A DNA stretch of 64,000 nucleotides. Origin: Aedoeadaptatus nemausensis. GTDB taxonomy: Bacteria; Bacillota; Clostridia; Tissierellales; Peptoniphilaceae. The first letter of the stretch is position 1; the number at the start of each line of letters is the position of its first letter. The notes below the pieces were generated by a model, which was given only the letters and a program-made list of their open reading frames with translations, had not been told where the DNA came from and searched no databases. A program made the translations under genes and the position numbers. Shown one piece after another: positions 54,006 through 61,981 of the stretch. The stretch is taken from contig NZ_CAIJCS010000019.1 in the NCBI RefSeq assembly GCF_903819165.1, positions 1 to 64,000 of the forward strand, written 5' to 3'.

Positions 54006-55255
54006 GTCTCCACCGAAGCCGTATGGGGAAACATATCAATGGGCTGAATTTTTGCGATGTGGTATGCTTCCGCCAAACGACTGAGATCCCGCGCCAATGT
54101 GGAGGGATTGCAGCTGACGTAGATAATCTGCTCGGGTTTCGATTCGAGAAGAGTATCCACGACGACGGGATCGAGACCCGCCCGGGGCGGATCCACGATC
54201 AGGCCGTGAATCGTCTCTTCTTCGGCAATTTTCGGGAGCATCTTTTCTGCAGGGCCGGCGATGTAGCGCACATTGATGACGCCGTTTTTCTCCGCCGTTT
54301 GCCGCGCATAGTCTACGGAGATCTCCGAGATTTCATTCCCGATCACCTGCCCCGCCATGCGACTCGCCGCCAAGGTAATGGTGCCGATGCCGGAATACAG
54401 TTCCACCACGGTTTCCGCGCCGATTAAATTCTTCGTCACTTCCCGGGTAATGGCTTCGGCGCCGAAAGGATTGATCTGGAAGAAATTGCCCGCGCCGATG
54501 CCGTAACGAAACTGCCCCAAAGTCTCCTCGATGGTCTCTTTTCCGTAAAGATGATGGAAGGTTTTTCCGTAGTGGAAACGGGGATTTTTATTCTTCGAAT
54601 AATAAAGGGAATCCACCTTTTCCTCGACGGCAAAGGCGACGGCATCGTGAAGAAGACGATCGCTTATATCTTTTTTGCCGACGAGGATCACCATTACTTC
54701 CCCTGCACGGGTAGTGCGAATGCCTACGGTTCGGATATCGGCGAGCCACTTTTCCCTTTGAAGGACGGCGAGGATCTCATTACCTCTATCCGATTGCATA
54801 AGGCAGCGGCGAATGGGAATGAGCTCCCCGTCCTTTCCATAGAGGCAGAGCTTGCCGTTCTTTACGTGAAATTGCATATGATTACGATAGCCGAAGACAT
54901 CGCCTCCGGTGATCACCTCTTCCACCTTTGTGTCTATGCCGCCGATGCGAGCCACAGCGCTCGCAACCCGCTCCCGTTTCCATGCGAGTTCTGATTTTCG
55001 CTCGAGGGAAAGAAAAGCGCAGCCGTTGCAGCGATCATAGGGACAGGGGTTTTTCACTCGGTGAGAAGATTTTTTATCGTAGCCGACGATCTTTCCCTCG
55101 TAGAATTTCTTTTTCTTTTTGAGGATCTCCACCTCGACTTTGTCGCCGATTTCGCCGCCGTCTAAAAACACCACGGCGCCGTCCACTTTGCCGAGCCCCC
55201 TGCCCTTGACATCGTAATCCACGACGTCGAGATGAACGCGATCGAAGACCTTCAT
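53981..55255 (-). CDS. rlmCD: 23S rRNA (uracil-5)-methyltransferase, RlmCD type
   Basis: A 424-residue SAM-dependent RNA methyltransferase. The N-terminal TRAM domain (about 1-60) is followed by the iron-sulfur cysteines in CPYDRCNGCAF (about 71-81), the SAM loop ELYSGIGTITLA (about 292-303), DPPRAGLD and the catalytic cysteine in VSCNPSTLARDL (about 385). It methylates uridines in 23S rRNA; one enzyme often does both sites in Firmicutes. The last codons (ValAsnLeuLysIleLys) are copied at the island repeats. Its start overlaps the CvfB-like gene stop by one base. Confidence 0.93.
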   Translation of the reverse strand: MKVFDRVHLDVVDYDVKGRGLGKVDGAVVFLDGGEIGDKVEVEILKKKKKFYEGKIVGYDKKSSHRVKNPCPYDRCNGCAFLSLERKSELAWKRERVASAVARIGGIDTKVEEVITGGDVFGYRNHMQFHVKNGKLCLYGKDGELIPIRRCLMQSDRGNEILAVLQREKWLADIRTVGIRTTRAGEVMVILVGKKDISDRLLHDAVAFAVEEKVDSLYYSKNKNPRFHYGKTFHHLYGKETIEETLGQFRYGIGAGNFFQINPFGAEAITREVTKNLIGAETVVELYSGIGTITLAASRMAGQVIGNEISEISVDYARQTAEKNGVINVRYIAGPAEKMLPKIAEEETIHGLIVDPPRAGLDPVVVDTLLESKPEQIIYVSCNPSTLARDLSRLAEAYHIAKIQPIDMFPHTASVETVVNLKIK

Positions 55256-56061
55256 TATTTTCGTCTCGTTTCCGTCTTGCCGGGAATGGCTTTCCCCTCT
55301 TTATACAGTTTACCCACGGCACGCTTGAATGCTTTTTTCGTAAGACCCGTGAGCTTCATAATCTCTTCCGGATCGGATTTGTCGCCGATGGGGAGCACGC
55401 CGCCGTATTCTCCCATAAGATCGTACAAAACATCGGAATCCTGTAGCATTTGAACGTGGGCGTAGGCGCGGAGTGATAAGGTGAGCTTGCCGTCGTCTAA
55501 AACATTGAATACGCGAGCTTCCACTTCGTCTCCGGCGCGGTAAATCCCCTTCATCTCCTGTTTCGGAATCATGCCGTCGTATTTGTCGTCGATGGCGACG
55601 AGGGCGCCCCCTCGGCCCACATGATAGACCGTACCCGTCACGCGATCGTCTTTTTTATAGGGGCTATCGGTGGAGAGTACATCTTTAATTTCCATGCTCA
55701 CGGCCAGACGCTCGGATTTATCCACATACATGGTAAAGAGATAACTTTCCCCTTCCTTGATACGTTCCGTGGCTTCCGAGAAGGGAAGTAAAATATCTTT
55801 CGGCGCGTTAATGTCGACGAAATAGCCGATTTTCGATTTGTCCACGACTTTTAATTTCGCCACTTCTCCTACTTGAATAAAGGGCTCTTCCAACATACCG
55901 GCGATCTGACCGTTATTTTCCCGATAGAGAAATACCGGGTGCACTTCCCCGCCGGGAGCTCGTTTTTTCCCATGAACCGGCACTTCTTCCACGCCGTCGG
56001 TGGCCCAAAGGTACTCCCCTTTTTCTACTAATTTTAATTTCTGTACTGTTCCTAGTTTCAT
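55255..56061 (-). CDS. cvfB: CvfB/YitL-like S1 RNA-binding protein
   Basis: A 268-residue protein with several S1-like beta-barrel domains (LKVVDKSKIGYFVDINAPKD near residue 70; VGRGGALVAIDDKYDGMIPKQEM near 147) and a C-terminal winged helix (EIMKLTGLTKKAFKRAVGKLYKEGK). In staphylococci the homologue affects virulence and exoprotein expression. The role here is inferred as RNA binding. It overlaps both neighbours by 1-4 bases, forming a unit unknown-cvfB-rlmCD. Confidence 0.87.
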   Translation of the reverse strand: MKLGTVQKLKLVEKGEYLWATDGVEEVPVHGKKRAPGGEVHPVFLYRENNGQIAGMLEEPFIQVGEVAKLKVVDKSKIGYFVDINAPKDILLPFSEATERIKEGESYLFTMYVDKSERLAVSMEIKDVLSTDSPYKKDDRVTGTVYHVGRGGALVAIDDKYDGMIPKQEMKGIYRAGDEVEARVFNVLDDGKLTLSLRAYAHVQMLQDSDVLYDLMGEYGGVLPIGDKSDPEEIMKLTGLTKKAFKRAVGKLYKEGKAIPGKTETRRK

Positions 56062-56630
56062 TGTCGTCCTTTCTCTAAAAGCGCACGCGCCATTATATCG
56101 TACATATCGTGTCCCCGTCCCTCGAGGGTGGAGCCTAAATCATAAAAAGCGTGGGTTCCCCGATCGCTTCTAAGTAGTGCCGTCAGGGCATAATAACTGA
56201 ATGCCGGATGTTTCCCCAAATTCTCTACCATCACCCTGGCCTGGGTCTTGTGGGAAAGATCGGTAAATTGCGTCAGATAGATGCCGAATTTTATAGCCTC
56301 GATAACTTGAGAATCCCGCATCAGCAAAATACTCAAACCTAAAAAAGGTCTGTCCATTTGATCGAAGGCGTAGAGCCAGTTTTCAAAATGGGGAATGGCC
56401 TCGAGAGCCTTGTGTTTTTCAAAAAAGCTTTCGATATGCTGAATACTGAAGGCTTCCCGCCCGAAATATTCCATAATCCCCACATCTAGGGGATCAGTAT
56501 TGACGGGTTCCACTTTTTCTTCTCCGCGTAAGACGGCCAGTTCAAAGCTTCCGTCTTCGCCGATATCTGTCGCCGGATCGGCAGTTATTTTCTCATATAG
56601 CGTCTTCGGTTTTTTCTTAAATCCAAACAT
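56058..56630 (-). CDS. Unrecognised 190-residue cytoplasmic protein
   Basis: A soluble protein without signal peptide or membrane segment, beginning MFGFKKKPKTLYEKITADPA. Mostly predicted helix; the pattern of repeated helical pairs (FFEKHKALEAIPHFENWLYA, then LSILLMRDSQVIEAIKFGIY) could be a TPR-like fold, but this is a guess. ATG 56630 is chosen since GAGGAGG lies upstream; a frame from 56675 lacks this. Its stop overlaps the CvfB start (ATGA), so it is translationally coupled to an RNA-binding protein and an rRNA methyltransferase. Confidence 0.75.
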   Translation of the reverse strand: MFGFKKKPKTLYEKITADPATDIGEDGSFELAVLRGEEKVEPVNTDPLDVGIMEYFGREAFSIQHIESFFEKHKALEAIPHFENWLYAFDQMDRPFLGLSILLMRDSQVIEAIKFGIYLTQFTDLSHKTQARVMVENLGKHPAFSYYALTALLRSDRGTHAFYDLGSTLEGRGHDMYDIMARALLEKGRQ

Positions 56631-56703
56631 AGCGCCTCCTCTTTTCATTTTCCCACAGGCAGGCCTTAAAAGCAATGAAACCGCCTTTTAATCTCATTTG
56701 CGG

Positions 56704-56735
56704 CAAAAAATAAGCTCCGGCACGCGCCGAAGCTC
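56704..56735 (-). terminator. Terminator of the 94-residue protein gene
   Basis: The hairpin AGCTTCGGC/GCCGGAGCT (one mismatch), followed on the minus strand by TTATTTTTT. Confidence 0.75.
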
Positions 56736-56736
56736 A

Positions 56737-57021
56737 TTATAAAAACTGTGCGATGTAATTTAATTTGTCCGCAAGCCACAAGCGGAATTCGGGCATGCGA
56801 CCGGCGACTTGGCTTCCCATTTCCCTGGCCGCATAAAGGGCTCGCTCGCCGCCTCCGTTTTGTGTCGCCCGGTACAGGTTTTCCAAAGTACCCGTATAGG
56901 CGAGAATGCCCATAATAATCAGGAAAAAGACCACACGACGACGGCGTCTGCGTCGTTTTTTTCTGCGCTTCTTTTCCTTTCTCTCGTCCATAAGGTTTTG
57001 AAACCCTCGACTCATTTCCAT
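56737..57021 (-). CDS. Small single-pass membrane protein with a polybasic stretch
   Basis: 94 residues. The N-terminal region contains an exceptional run of about 16 almost purely Lys/Arg residues (about 14-29), directly before one hydrophobic segment (VVFFLIIMGILAYTG, about 30-44), followed by an amphipathic C-terminal half. The positive-inside rule puts the basic tail in the cytoplasm, where it could bind nucleic acid or acidic lipids. AGAGGATT lies before the ATG, and a terminator follows. No family recognised. Confidence 0.65.
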   Translation of the reverse strand: MEMSRGFQNLMDERKEKKRRKKRRRRRRRVVFFLIIMGILAYTGTLENLYRATQNGGGERALYAAREMGSQVAGRMPEFRLWLADKLNYIAQFL

Positions 57022-57094
57022 AATCCTCTCCCCCTTTGATTCGAGTATATCAGAGAAAATCCAATAAACGCCAAAGAGAGAGATAACGATCGTC

Positions 57095-57559
57095 TTATTT
57101 CGTTACATCCACCATATGATCTTCCCCGAAGAGCTCTCGGAGCTCCTCTACGGAAAATTTCGCCGCCGTATTCGACGAACCGCAGGCGGGATAGACGATG
57201 TCGTATGCATTTAAGCTTTCGTCTAAATAAATTACCACATCTTCTTTTGCGCCGAAAGGTGTTACGCCGCCGATTTCGTGGCCGATCTCTTCCGCCACTT
57301 CGTCGGGCTTCAGCATTTTCGCCTTGGTGTGGAAGGTGGCTTTAAACTTGCTGTTGTCGATGCGCCTGTCTCCTGCCACGACGATTAACATGGCCTCGCC
57401 GTCTTTTCCGCGGAAGGTGAGGGATTTGGCGATTTCCCCTTCCGTCACGCCGAGAGCCGCAGCCGCTTCGGCCACGGTACCCGTGGATTCGTCCGATGTG
57501 ATGACCCGGTCTTCATAACCTTTATCCCTTAAATAAACCAGCGCACGTTCCGTAGACAT
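57095..57559 (-). CDS. YbaK/ProX-type aminoacyl-tRNA deacylase
   Basis: A 154-residue protein of the YbaK/EbsC/ProXp family that hydrolyses mischarged aminoacyl-tRNA in trans. Typical segments are ALGVTEGEIAKSLTFRGKDG (with the conserved lysine), MLIVVAGDRRIDNSKFKA, GGVTPFGAKEDVVIYLDESL and the C-terminal YPACGSSNTAAKFSVEEL. Which mischarged tRNA it clears cannot be read from sequence alone. It starts 9 bp after the typA stop, so it is probably cotranscribed. Confidence 0.9.
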   Translation of the reverse strand: MSTERALVYLRDKGYEDRVITSDESTGTVAEAAAALGVTEGEIAKSLTFRGKDGEAMLIVVAGDRRIDNSKFKATFHTKAKMLKPDEVAEEIGHEIGGVTPFGAKEDVVIYLDESLNAYDIVYPACGSSNTAAKFSVEELRELFGEDHMVDVTK

Positions 57560-57568
57560 AAATGCCTC

Positions 57569-59389
57569 CTATTTGTTTTTGTTTGCTTTATAGCGTTTGT
57601 TGGCGTCTAAAATCGTCTTTCTGATTCTGAAAGATTTCGGCGTAATTTCAATGAGCTCGTCCTCTTCGATAAATTCGATGGCCTCTTCCAGACTTAAATC
57701 CTTAATGGGGGACAAACGCAGAGCGTCGTCGCTTCCAGATGCCCGCACATTGGTTTGCTTCTTCGTCTTGGTGACGCTCACCTCGAGATCCAGCCCCTTG
57801 GGAGAAGAACCGACGACCATGCCGCCGTAAACTTCTTCCCCCGGCTCGACAAAGAGTTCCCCCCGGTCTTGAGCATTGTGCAGGCCGTAAGCCGATGCGG
57901 TGCCCGTGTCGAAGGAAATGATCGATCCGGTTTTGCGGCGGGGAATGTCCCCTTTATAGGGCGCATAACCTTCAAATTCCGAGTTCATAATGCCGTTGCC
58001 CTTGGTGTCCGTAATAAATTCCTGACGGTAACCGATGAGGCCGCGGGCGGGAATGCGGAACACCAGGCGGGAATAGCCGCCGCTGGGTTCCTGCATAGTT
58101 AAGAGCTCGCCTTTTCGGCGGCCCAGTTTTTCGATAATGGCGCCGACGAACTCCTGATTGACATCGATGGTGACTTTTTCCATAGGCTCTTGGCGCTTGC
58201 CGTCCACTTCTCTAAAGAGAACTTCGGGCTTGGAAACCTGGAATTCGAAGCCTTCCCGGCGAAGATTTTCGATTAAAACGGAAAGGTGAAGTTCGCCCCG
58301 GCCGCTTACCTTAAAGGCATCGGTGGAATCCGTATCTTCCACCTTCAAGCTGACGTCCGTTTCCAGTTCACGGTACAGGCGATTGCGAATTTGGCGAGAA
58401 GTAACATACTCCCCTTCCCGCCCGGCGAAGGGCGAATTGTTGACGGCAAAGGTCATAGCGAGAGTAGGCTCTGAAATCTTTACAAACTCCAGGGCTTCGT
58501 CCAGTTCGGGATCGCAAATCGTATCCCCGATATTAATATCCTCGATGCCCGTCACGGCCACAATATTGCCGGCGGTGGAGCCGTCTTTTTCCACTCGGTC
58601 CAAGCCTTCAAACTCGTAAATCTTATTGATCTTCACCGTCTTTCGCTTCTCGGGATCGGCGGCGTTCAATAAAAGCATCTGATCGTTTTTGTGGATGCTT
58701 CCGCTTTCAATTTTACCGATGCCGATGCGCCCTACGTAATCGCTGTAATCGATGGTGGAGATTAAAAGCTGGGCAGGTCGATCTTCTTCTGCTGCCGGCG
58801 GATCGATGTTTTCCACGATGGCGTTAAAGAGAGGCTTCATGTTTTCGCCCCGTTCGTCGCTCGATTCGGAGGCCCAGCCCTCTTTCGCCGATGCGAAGAT
58901 AAAGGGAGAATCTAAAATATCTTCATCGGCGCCCAGCTCGATAAATAGATCCAATACTTCGTTTACCACTTCTTCCGGTCTCGCACCCGGTCGGTCTACC
59001 TTGTTGATGCAGACGATGACCTTAAGACCGAGTTCGATGGCTTTTTTTAACACAAATTTCGTCTGAGGCATGGGCCCTTCAAAGGCGTCTACTAAAAGGA
59101 CGACACCGGAAACCATTTTTAACACCCGCTCAACTTCTCCCCCGAAGTCGGCGTGGCCCGGCGTGTCGATGACATTAATCTTGACGCCGTCGTAAACGAT
59201 GGACGTGTTCTTCGATAAGATCGTAATGCCCCGCTCTTTTTCGATATCCCCCGAGTCCATTACGCGGTCGGCGACCACCTGATTGTCGCGGAATACCCCC
59301 GACTGCTTTAATAATACATCGACCAAAGTCGTCTTACCGTGGTCGACGTGAGCGATAATGGCTATGTTTCGAATATCTTGTCGTTCCAT
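57569..59389 (-). CDS. typA: GTP-binding protein TypA/BipA
   Basis: A 606-residue translational GTPase involved in 50S assembly and stress. G1 [19 protein letters not shown] is at residues 12-30, [16 protein letters not shown] near 75, [13 protein letters not shown] near 128, and the BipA-specific C-terminus has [21 protein letters not shown] start at ATG 59389 with AAAGGAAG upstream; the frame extends 17 codons further but into a region without a ribosome site. It is followed by the YbaK-type deacylase gene. Confidence 0.97.
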   Translation of the reverse strand: MERQDIRNIAIIAHVDHGKTTLVDVLLKQSGVFRDNQVVADRVMDSGDIEKERGITILSKNTSIVYDGVKINVIDTPGHADFGGEVERVLKMVSGVVLLVDAFEGPMPQTKFVLKKAIELGLKVIVCINKVDRPGARPEEVVNEVLDLFIELGADEDILDSPFIFASAKEGWASESSDERGENMKPLFNAIVENIDPPAAEEDRPAQLLISTIDYSDYVGRIGIGKIESGSIHKNDQMLLLNAADPEKRKTVKINKIYEFEGLDRVEKDGSTAGNIVAVTGIEDINIGDTICDPELDEALEFVKISEPTLAMTFAVNNSPFAGREGEYVTSRQIRNRLYRELETDVSLKVEDTDSTDAFKVSGRGELHLSVLIENLRREGFEFQVSKPEVLFREVDGKRQEPMEKVTIDVNQEFVGAIIEKLGRRKGELLTMQEPSGGYSRLVFRIPARGLIGYRQEFITDTKGNGIMNSEFEGYAPYKGDIPRRKTGSIISFDTGTASAYGLHNAQDRGELFVEPGEEVYGGMVVGSSPKGLDLEVSVTKTKKQTNVRASGSDDALRLSPIKDLSLEEAIEFIEEDELIEITPKSFRIRKTILDANKRYKANKNK

Positions 59390-59492
59390 AAACTTCCTTT
59401 CCGGCAAATGCCTCCATAAAAATAGGATCGGTATGCCCAATCCTTGAACCTATCTATTATATCATTACTTGAAATAGAATGAAGTATTTTAA

Positions 59493-59891
59493 TTAATAAG
59501 GCAACTCCAAATAACACTCGATGGTATTGCCTTCATAAGCCACCGATCGACAGAGAGATTCCACTAAAAAGAGCCCGCGGCCGCTACAGCAATCCATAGT
59601 GCAGGGATCTCCCTCAGGAAAATATTGAATCCCCCTGCCCTCGTCCTGTACGACGATCCTTACGCCGTCGGAGATAAAATCCATGCGCAGGTAAACTTGT
59701 TTTTCTCTATCCCATTCGTTGCCGTGATCAGCCCCGTTTAATAAAAGCTCGTCGATAATAAGTCGTATATCAAATAAAAGATCGCGATCCGTAACATAAG
59801 ATGCCACCTCTCCCATAGCATCGGCAATAAATTCTTTTAATAAAAACATATCGCTAGGTACGGAGCCCTCGATTAAGTTTCCGCGATTCAT
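59493..59891 (-). CDS. RsbW/SpoIIAB-like ATP-binding anti-sigma kinase
   Basis: About 132 residues, one GHKL ATPase domain of the anti-sigma kinase kind. N box RLIIDELLLNGADHGN (about residues 47-62), G1 VQDEGRGIQYF (about 84-94) and G2 SGRGLFLVESL (about 108-118) are visible. ATG 59891 has GGTGAG 5 bases upstream; a GTG three codons earlier is less likely. Such kinases bind a sigma factor or phosphorylate an anti-anti-sigma protein, but no sigma factor or antagonist gene is adjacent, so the partner is unknown. Confidence 0.82.
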   Translation of the reverse strand: MNRGNLIEGSVPSDMFLLKEFIADAMGEVASYVTDRDLLFDIRLIIDELLLNGADHGNEWDREKQVYLRMDFISDGVRIVVQDEGRGIQYFPEGDPCTMDCCSGRGLFLVESLCRSVAYEGNTIECYLELPY

Positions 59892-59983
59892 TACTCTCAC
59901 CTCTCGTATCTTATGTACCCAATATTAAATAACTGTAATCTGAAGGTTAAAGATTCGGGAAAGAAGAATATTTTTTTGACTAC

Positions 59984-60012
59984 TGTTAAAAAAAATCAAT
60001 CCAGGGTATAAT
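59984..60012 (+). promoter_or_regulatory. Rubredoxin promoter
   Basis: TGTTAA (59984-59989), a 17-bp spacer and TATAAT (60007-60012) lie 43 bp before the rubredoxin start. Confidence 0.5.
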
Positions 60013-60054
60013 AAGATTACGCTGACAATTTAACTTTTGAAAGGAGTTCCTAAC

Positions 60055-60216
60055 ATGGACAAATACGAATGCACACTTTGCGGATATATTTATGACCCTG
60101 CTGAAGGCGACCCGGACAACGGCGTAGAAGCAGGTACTGCATTTGCAGATCTTCCCGCTGATTGGGAATGCCCCCTCTGCGGCGCAAGCAAAGACGACTT
60201 TGAAAAAGTTGCATAA
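60055..60216 (+). CDS. Rubredoxin
   Basis: A 53-residue protein, too short for routine ORF lists: [20 protein letters not shown], then a segment ending [20 protein letters not shown]. Two CxxCG knuckles (about residues 6-10 and 39-43) bind one iron. This is the classic short rubredoxin, an electron donor for superoxide reductase, rubrerythrin or flavodiiron proteins in anaerobes. AAAGGAG precedes the ATG. Monocistronic with its own promoter and terminator. The paralogue at 29480 is about half-identical by eye. Confidence 0.97.
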   Translation: MDKYECTLCGYIYDPAEGDPDNGVEAGTAFADLPADWECPLCGASKDDFEKVA

Positions 60217-60223
60217 ATAAACA

Positions 60224-60253
60224 AAAAAGAGTGCGGATGACCGCACTTTTTTA
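60224..60253 (+). terminator. Rubredoxin terminator
   Basis: AGTGCGG-ATGA-CCGCACT followed by a T run, preceded by an A run. Confidence 0.85.
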
Positions 60254-60289
60254 TTGCCTACCATTTTACGCAAATTTACGCAAAACGCA

Positions 60290-60316
60290 AAACTCCGCCG
60301 ACGCGGAGTTTTTTTG
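60290..60316. terminator. Terminator between rubredoxin and cydC
   Basis: AACTCCGC-CGAC-GCGGAGTT with T runs on both strands, stronger on the plus strand. It probably ends cydC transcription and backs up the rubredoxin terminator. Confidence 0.7.
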
Positions 60317-60334
60317 TTTGCGATTTTAAATTTT

Positions 60335-61981
60335 TTAAGATGCCCGGTAGGCCTCCATCCGGATCACTTCGTCGGCAATTTGAAGAGACGATGCGCGGTG
60401 GCTGACCATTAATACCGTAACGTCTTTTTTCTTTTCCTGCAATGATTTTAAAATGATGGCTTCGTTTAAACTGTCTAAATTAGAAGTGGGCTCGTCGAGG
60501 AGAAGGAATGGCGCATCGTGTAAAAAGGCACGTGCCAATCCTAAGCGTTGACGTTCGCCGCTTGAAAGTTTCGATCCCATTTCCCCTACGGGCGTGTCGT
60601 AGCCTTGAGGCAGAGAAATAATAAAATCGTGAATCGACGCATCACGACAAGCCGCCTCCAATTCCCCGTCATCGGCATCTGCTTTTGCAATGCGCAAATT
60701 GTTGGCAATGGTGTCGTTAAAGAGCTGGCTTTCCTGGGTCATGAACGATTCCATATCTCTCAAGTTCGAGGTGTTAATGTTATGAATATTTTCTTTAGAA
60801 ATAGAAACTTCTCCGCTGTCCACATCCCAAAAACGCATGAGCAAACGCAAGATCGTAGATTTGCCCGATCCCGATTTTCCCTGCAGGCCTAAAATTTTTC
60901 CCTTTTCCACGGCAAGGCTCATGTCCTTTAAAATCATCTCGTCGCCGTACGAGAAGGAAACGTCGTGTAAATCGGCACCGTCGAAGGACGTGTCGATGCC
61001 GTCTGTTTTTTCTTCCACCTGAGGCGTCTCTTCCAACAAATCCAGCACCCGATTGCCCGATGCAAAGGTGACTTGCAAAGTATTTCCCAGGGCGGAAAGG
61101 GCGAGTGTGGGACCGTAGGAGGACATGATAAAGACGATGGCCACGATGACATCGCTGCCTGTGGCAAGTCCTTTAGTATAGAGAAGACCGCCGAGGACGA
61201 AGAGACCTAAATGGAGGGCGGATAAGACGGCCGTAGTAAAGGCGCCGCCGAATCCCGTTTCCCTGCTTAATTTCCGACCGACGCGAATCGCATCGTCTGT
61301 CGCCCCATTTAATTGACGAAGATAGCGTTCCTCTCCCCGGTACTGTAGAATTTCTCGAAGTCCGCGAAGGCCGTCTAATACTTTTCCGCTCAATATGCCG
61401 TTTTTATTTCTTCCCTGTAAACCGAGGTCGCGGTTTCTGCCGGAAAGATAAACGGGCACGACAATCCCCATGATACTATAGGCCATAAGAGCGTAAAGTG
61501 CCATAAAAGGCGATAAGGTATAGAGGAAAACAACCGCCACAACCGAATAGACTGTGGCAATGGCCATGGGAGAAATGGTGTGAGCGTAAAATACTTCCAA
61601 TAATTCGATATCCGATGTGATAAGCGCGATTAAATTGCCTTTATCTTTACCCTCGAGTTTGGCAGGAGCCAATGTTCTGAGCACGGTAAAGACGCGGCTG
61701 CGCATAATCGCCAATATTTTAAAGGCGATGTAGTGATTGCACATTTGCTCGCCGTAGCGGAGAGGACCTCTCACTAAACCTGCCACGATGAGTGCTGGGA
61801 TTAAATAATTGCCCACGGCTTCCCCTTTGGCAAGGTTCACCAGCCCCAAAGCCGTAATGGTGGAAATGGCCGTCGCCGATAAAAAGCCCAGCACGCCGAG
61901 GAAAATGGCGAGCAACATGACGCCAATTAACGGCTTCACCATTCCGACGAGCTGAAGCATGGTTTGGGAATGTTTACGCAT
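60335..61981 (-). CDS. cydC: CydC-type ABC transporter half-molecule
   Basis: About 548 residues: six transmembrane helices (about 1-305) and an ATPase domain with LQGKSGSGKSTILRLLMRFW (about 359-378), signature KLSSGERQRLGLARAFL and Walker B FLLLDEPTSNLD. The ATG at 61981 is chosen because GGAGGGAG precedes it and it overlaps the end of the upstream gene by 8 bases, the usual cydD-cydC coupling. CydDC exports cysteine/glutathione and supports cytochrome assembly. No cydAB oxidase genes are nearby, so the symbol denotes similarity only. Confidence 0.8.
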   Translation of the reverse strand: MRKHSQTMLQLVGMVKPLIGVMLLAIFLGVLGFLSATAISTITALGLVNLAKGEAVGNYLIPALIVAGLVRGPLRYGEQMCNHYIAFKILAIMRSRVFTVLRTLAPAKLEGKDKGNLIALITSDIELLEVFYAHTISPMAIATVYSVVAVVFLYTLSPFMALYALMAYSIMGIVVPVYLSGRNRDLGLQGRNKNGILSGKVLDGLRGLREILQYRGEERYLRQLNGATDDAIRVGRKLSRETGFGGAFTTAVLSALHLGLFVLGGLLYTKGLATGSDVIVAIVFIMSSYGPTLALSALGNTLQVTFASGNRVLDLLEETPQVEEKTDGIDTSFDGADLHDVSFSYGDEMILKDMSLAVEKGKILGLQGKSGSGKSTILRLLMRFWDVDSGEVSISKENIHNINTSNLRDMESFMTQESQLFNDTIANNLRIAKADADDGELEAACRDASIHDFIISLPQGYDTPVGEMGSKLSSGERQRLGLARAFLHDAPFLLLDEPTSNLDSLNEAIILKSLQEKKKDVTVLMVSHRASSLQIADEVIRMEAYRAS

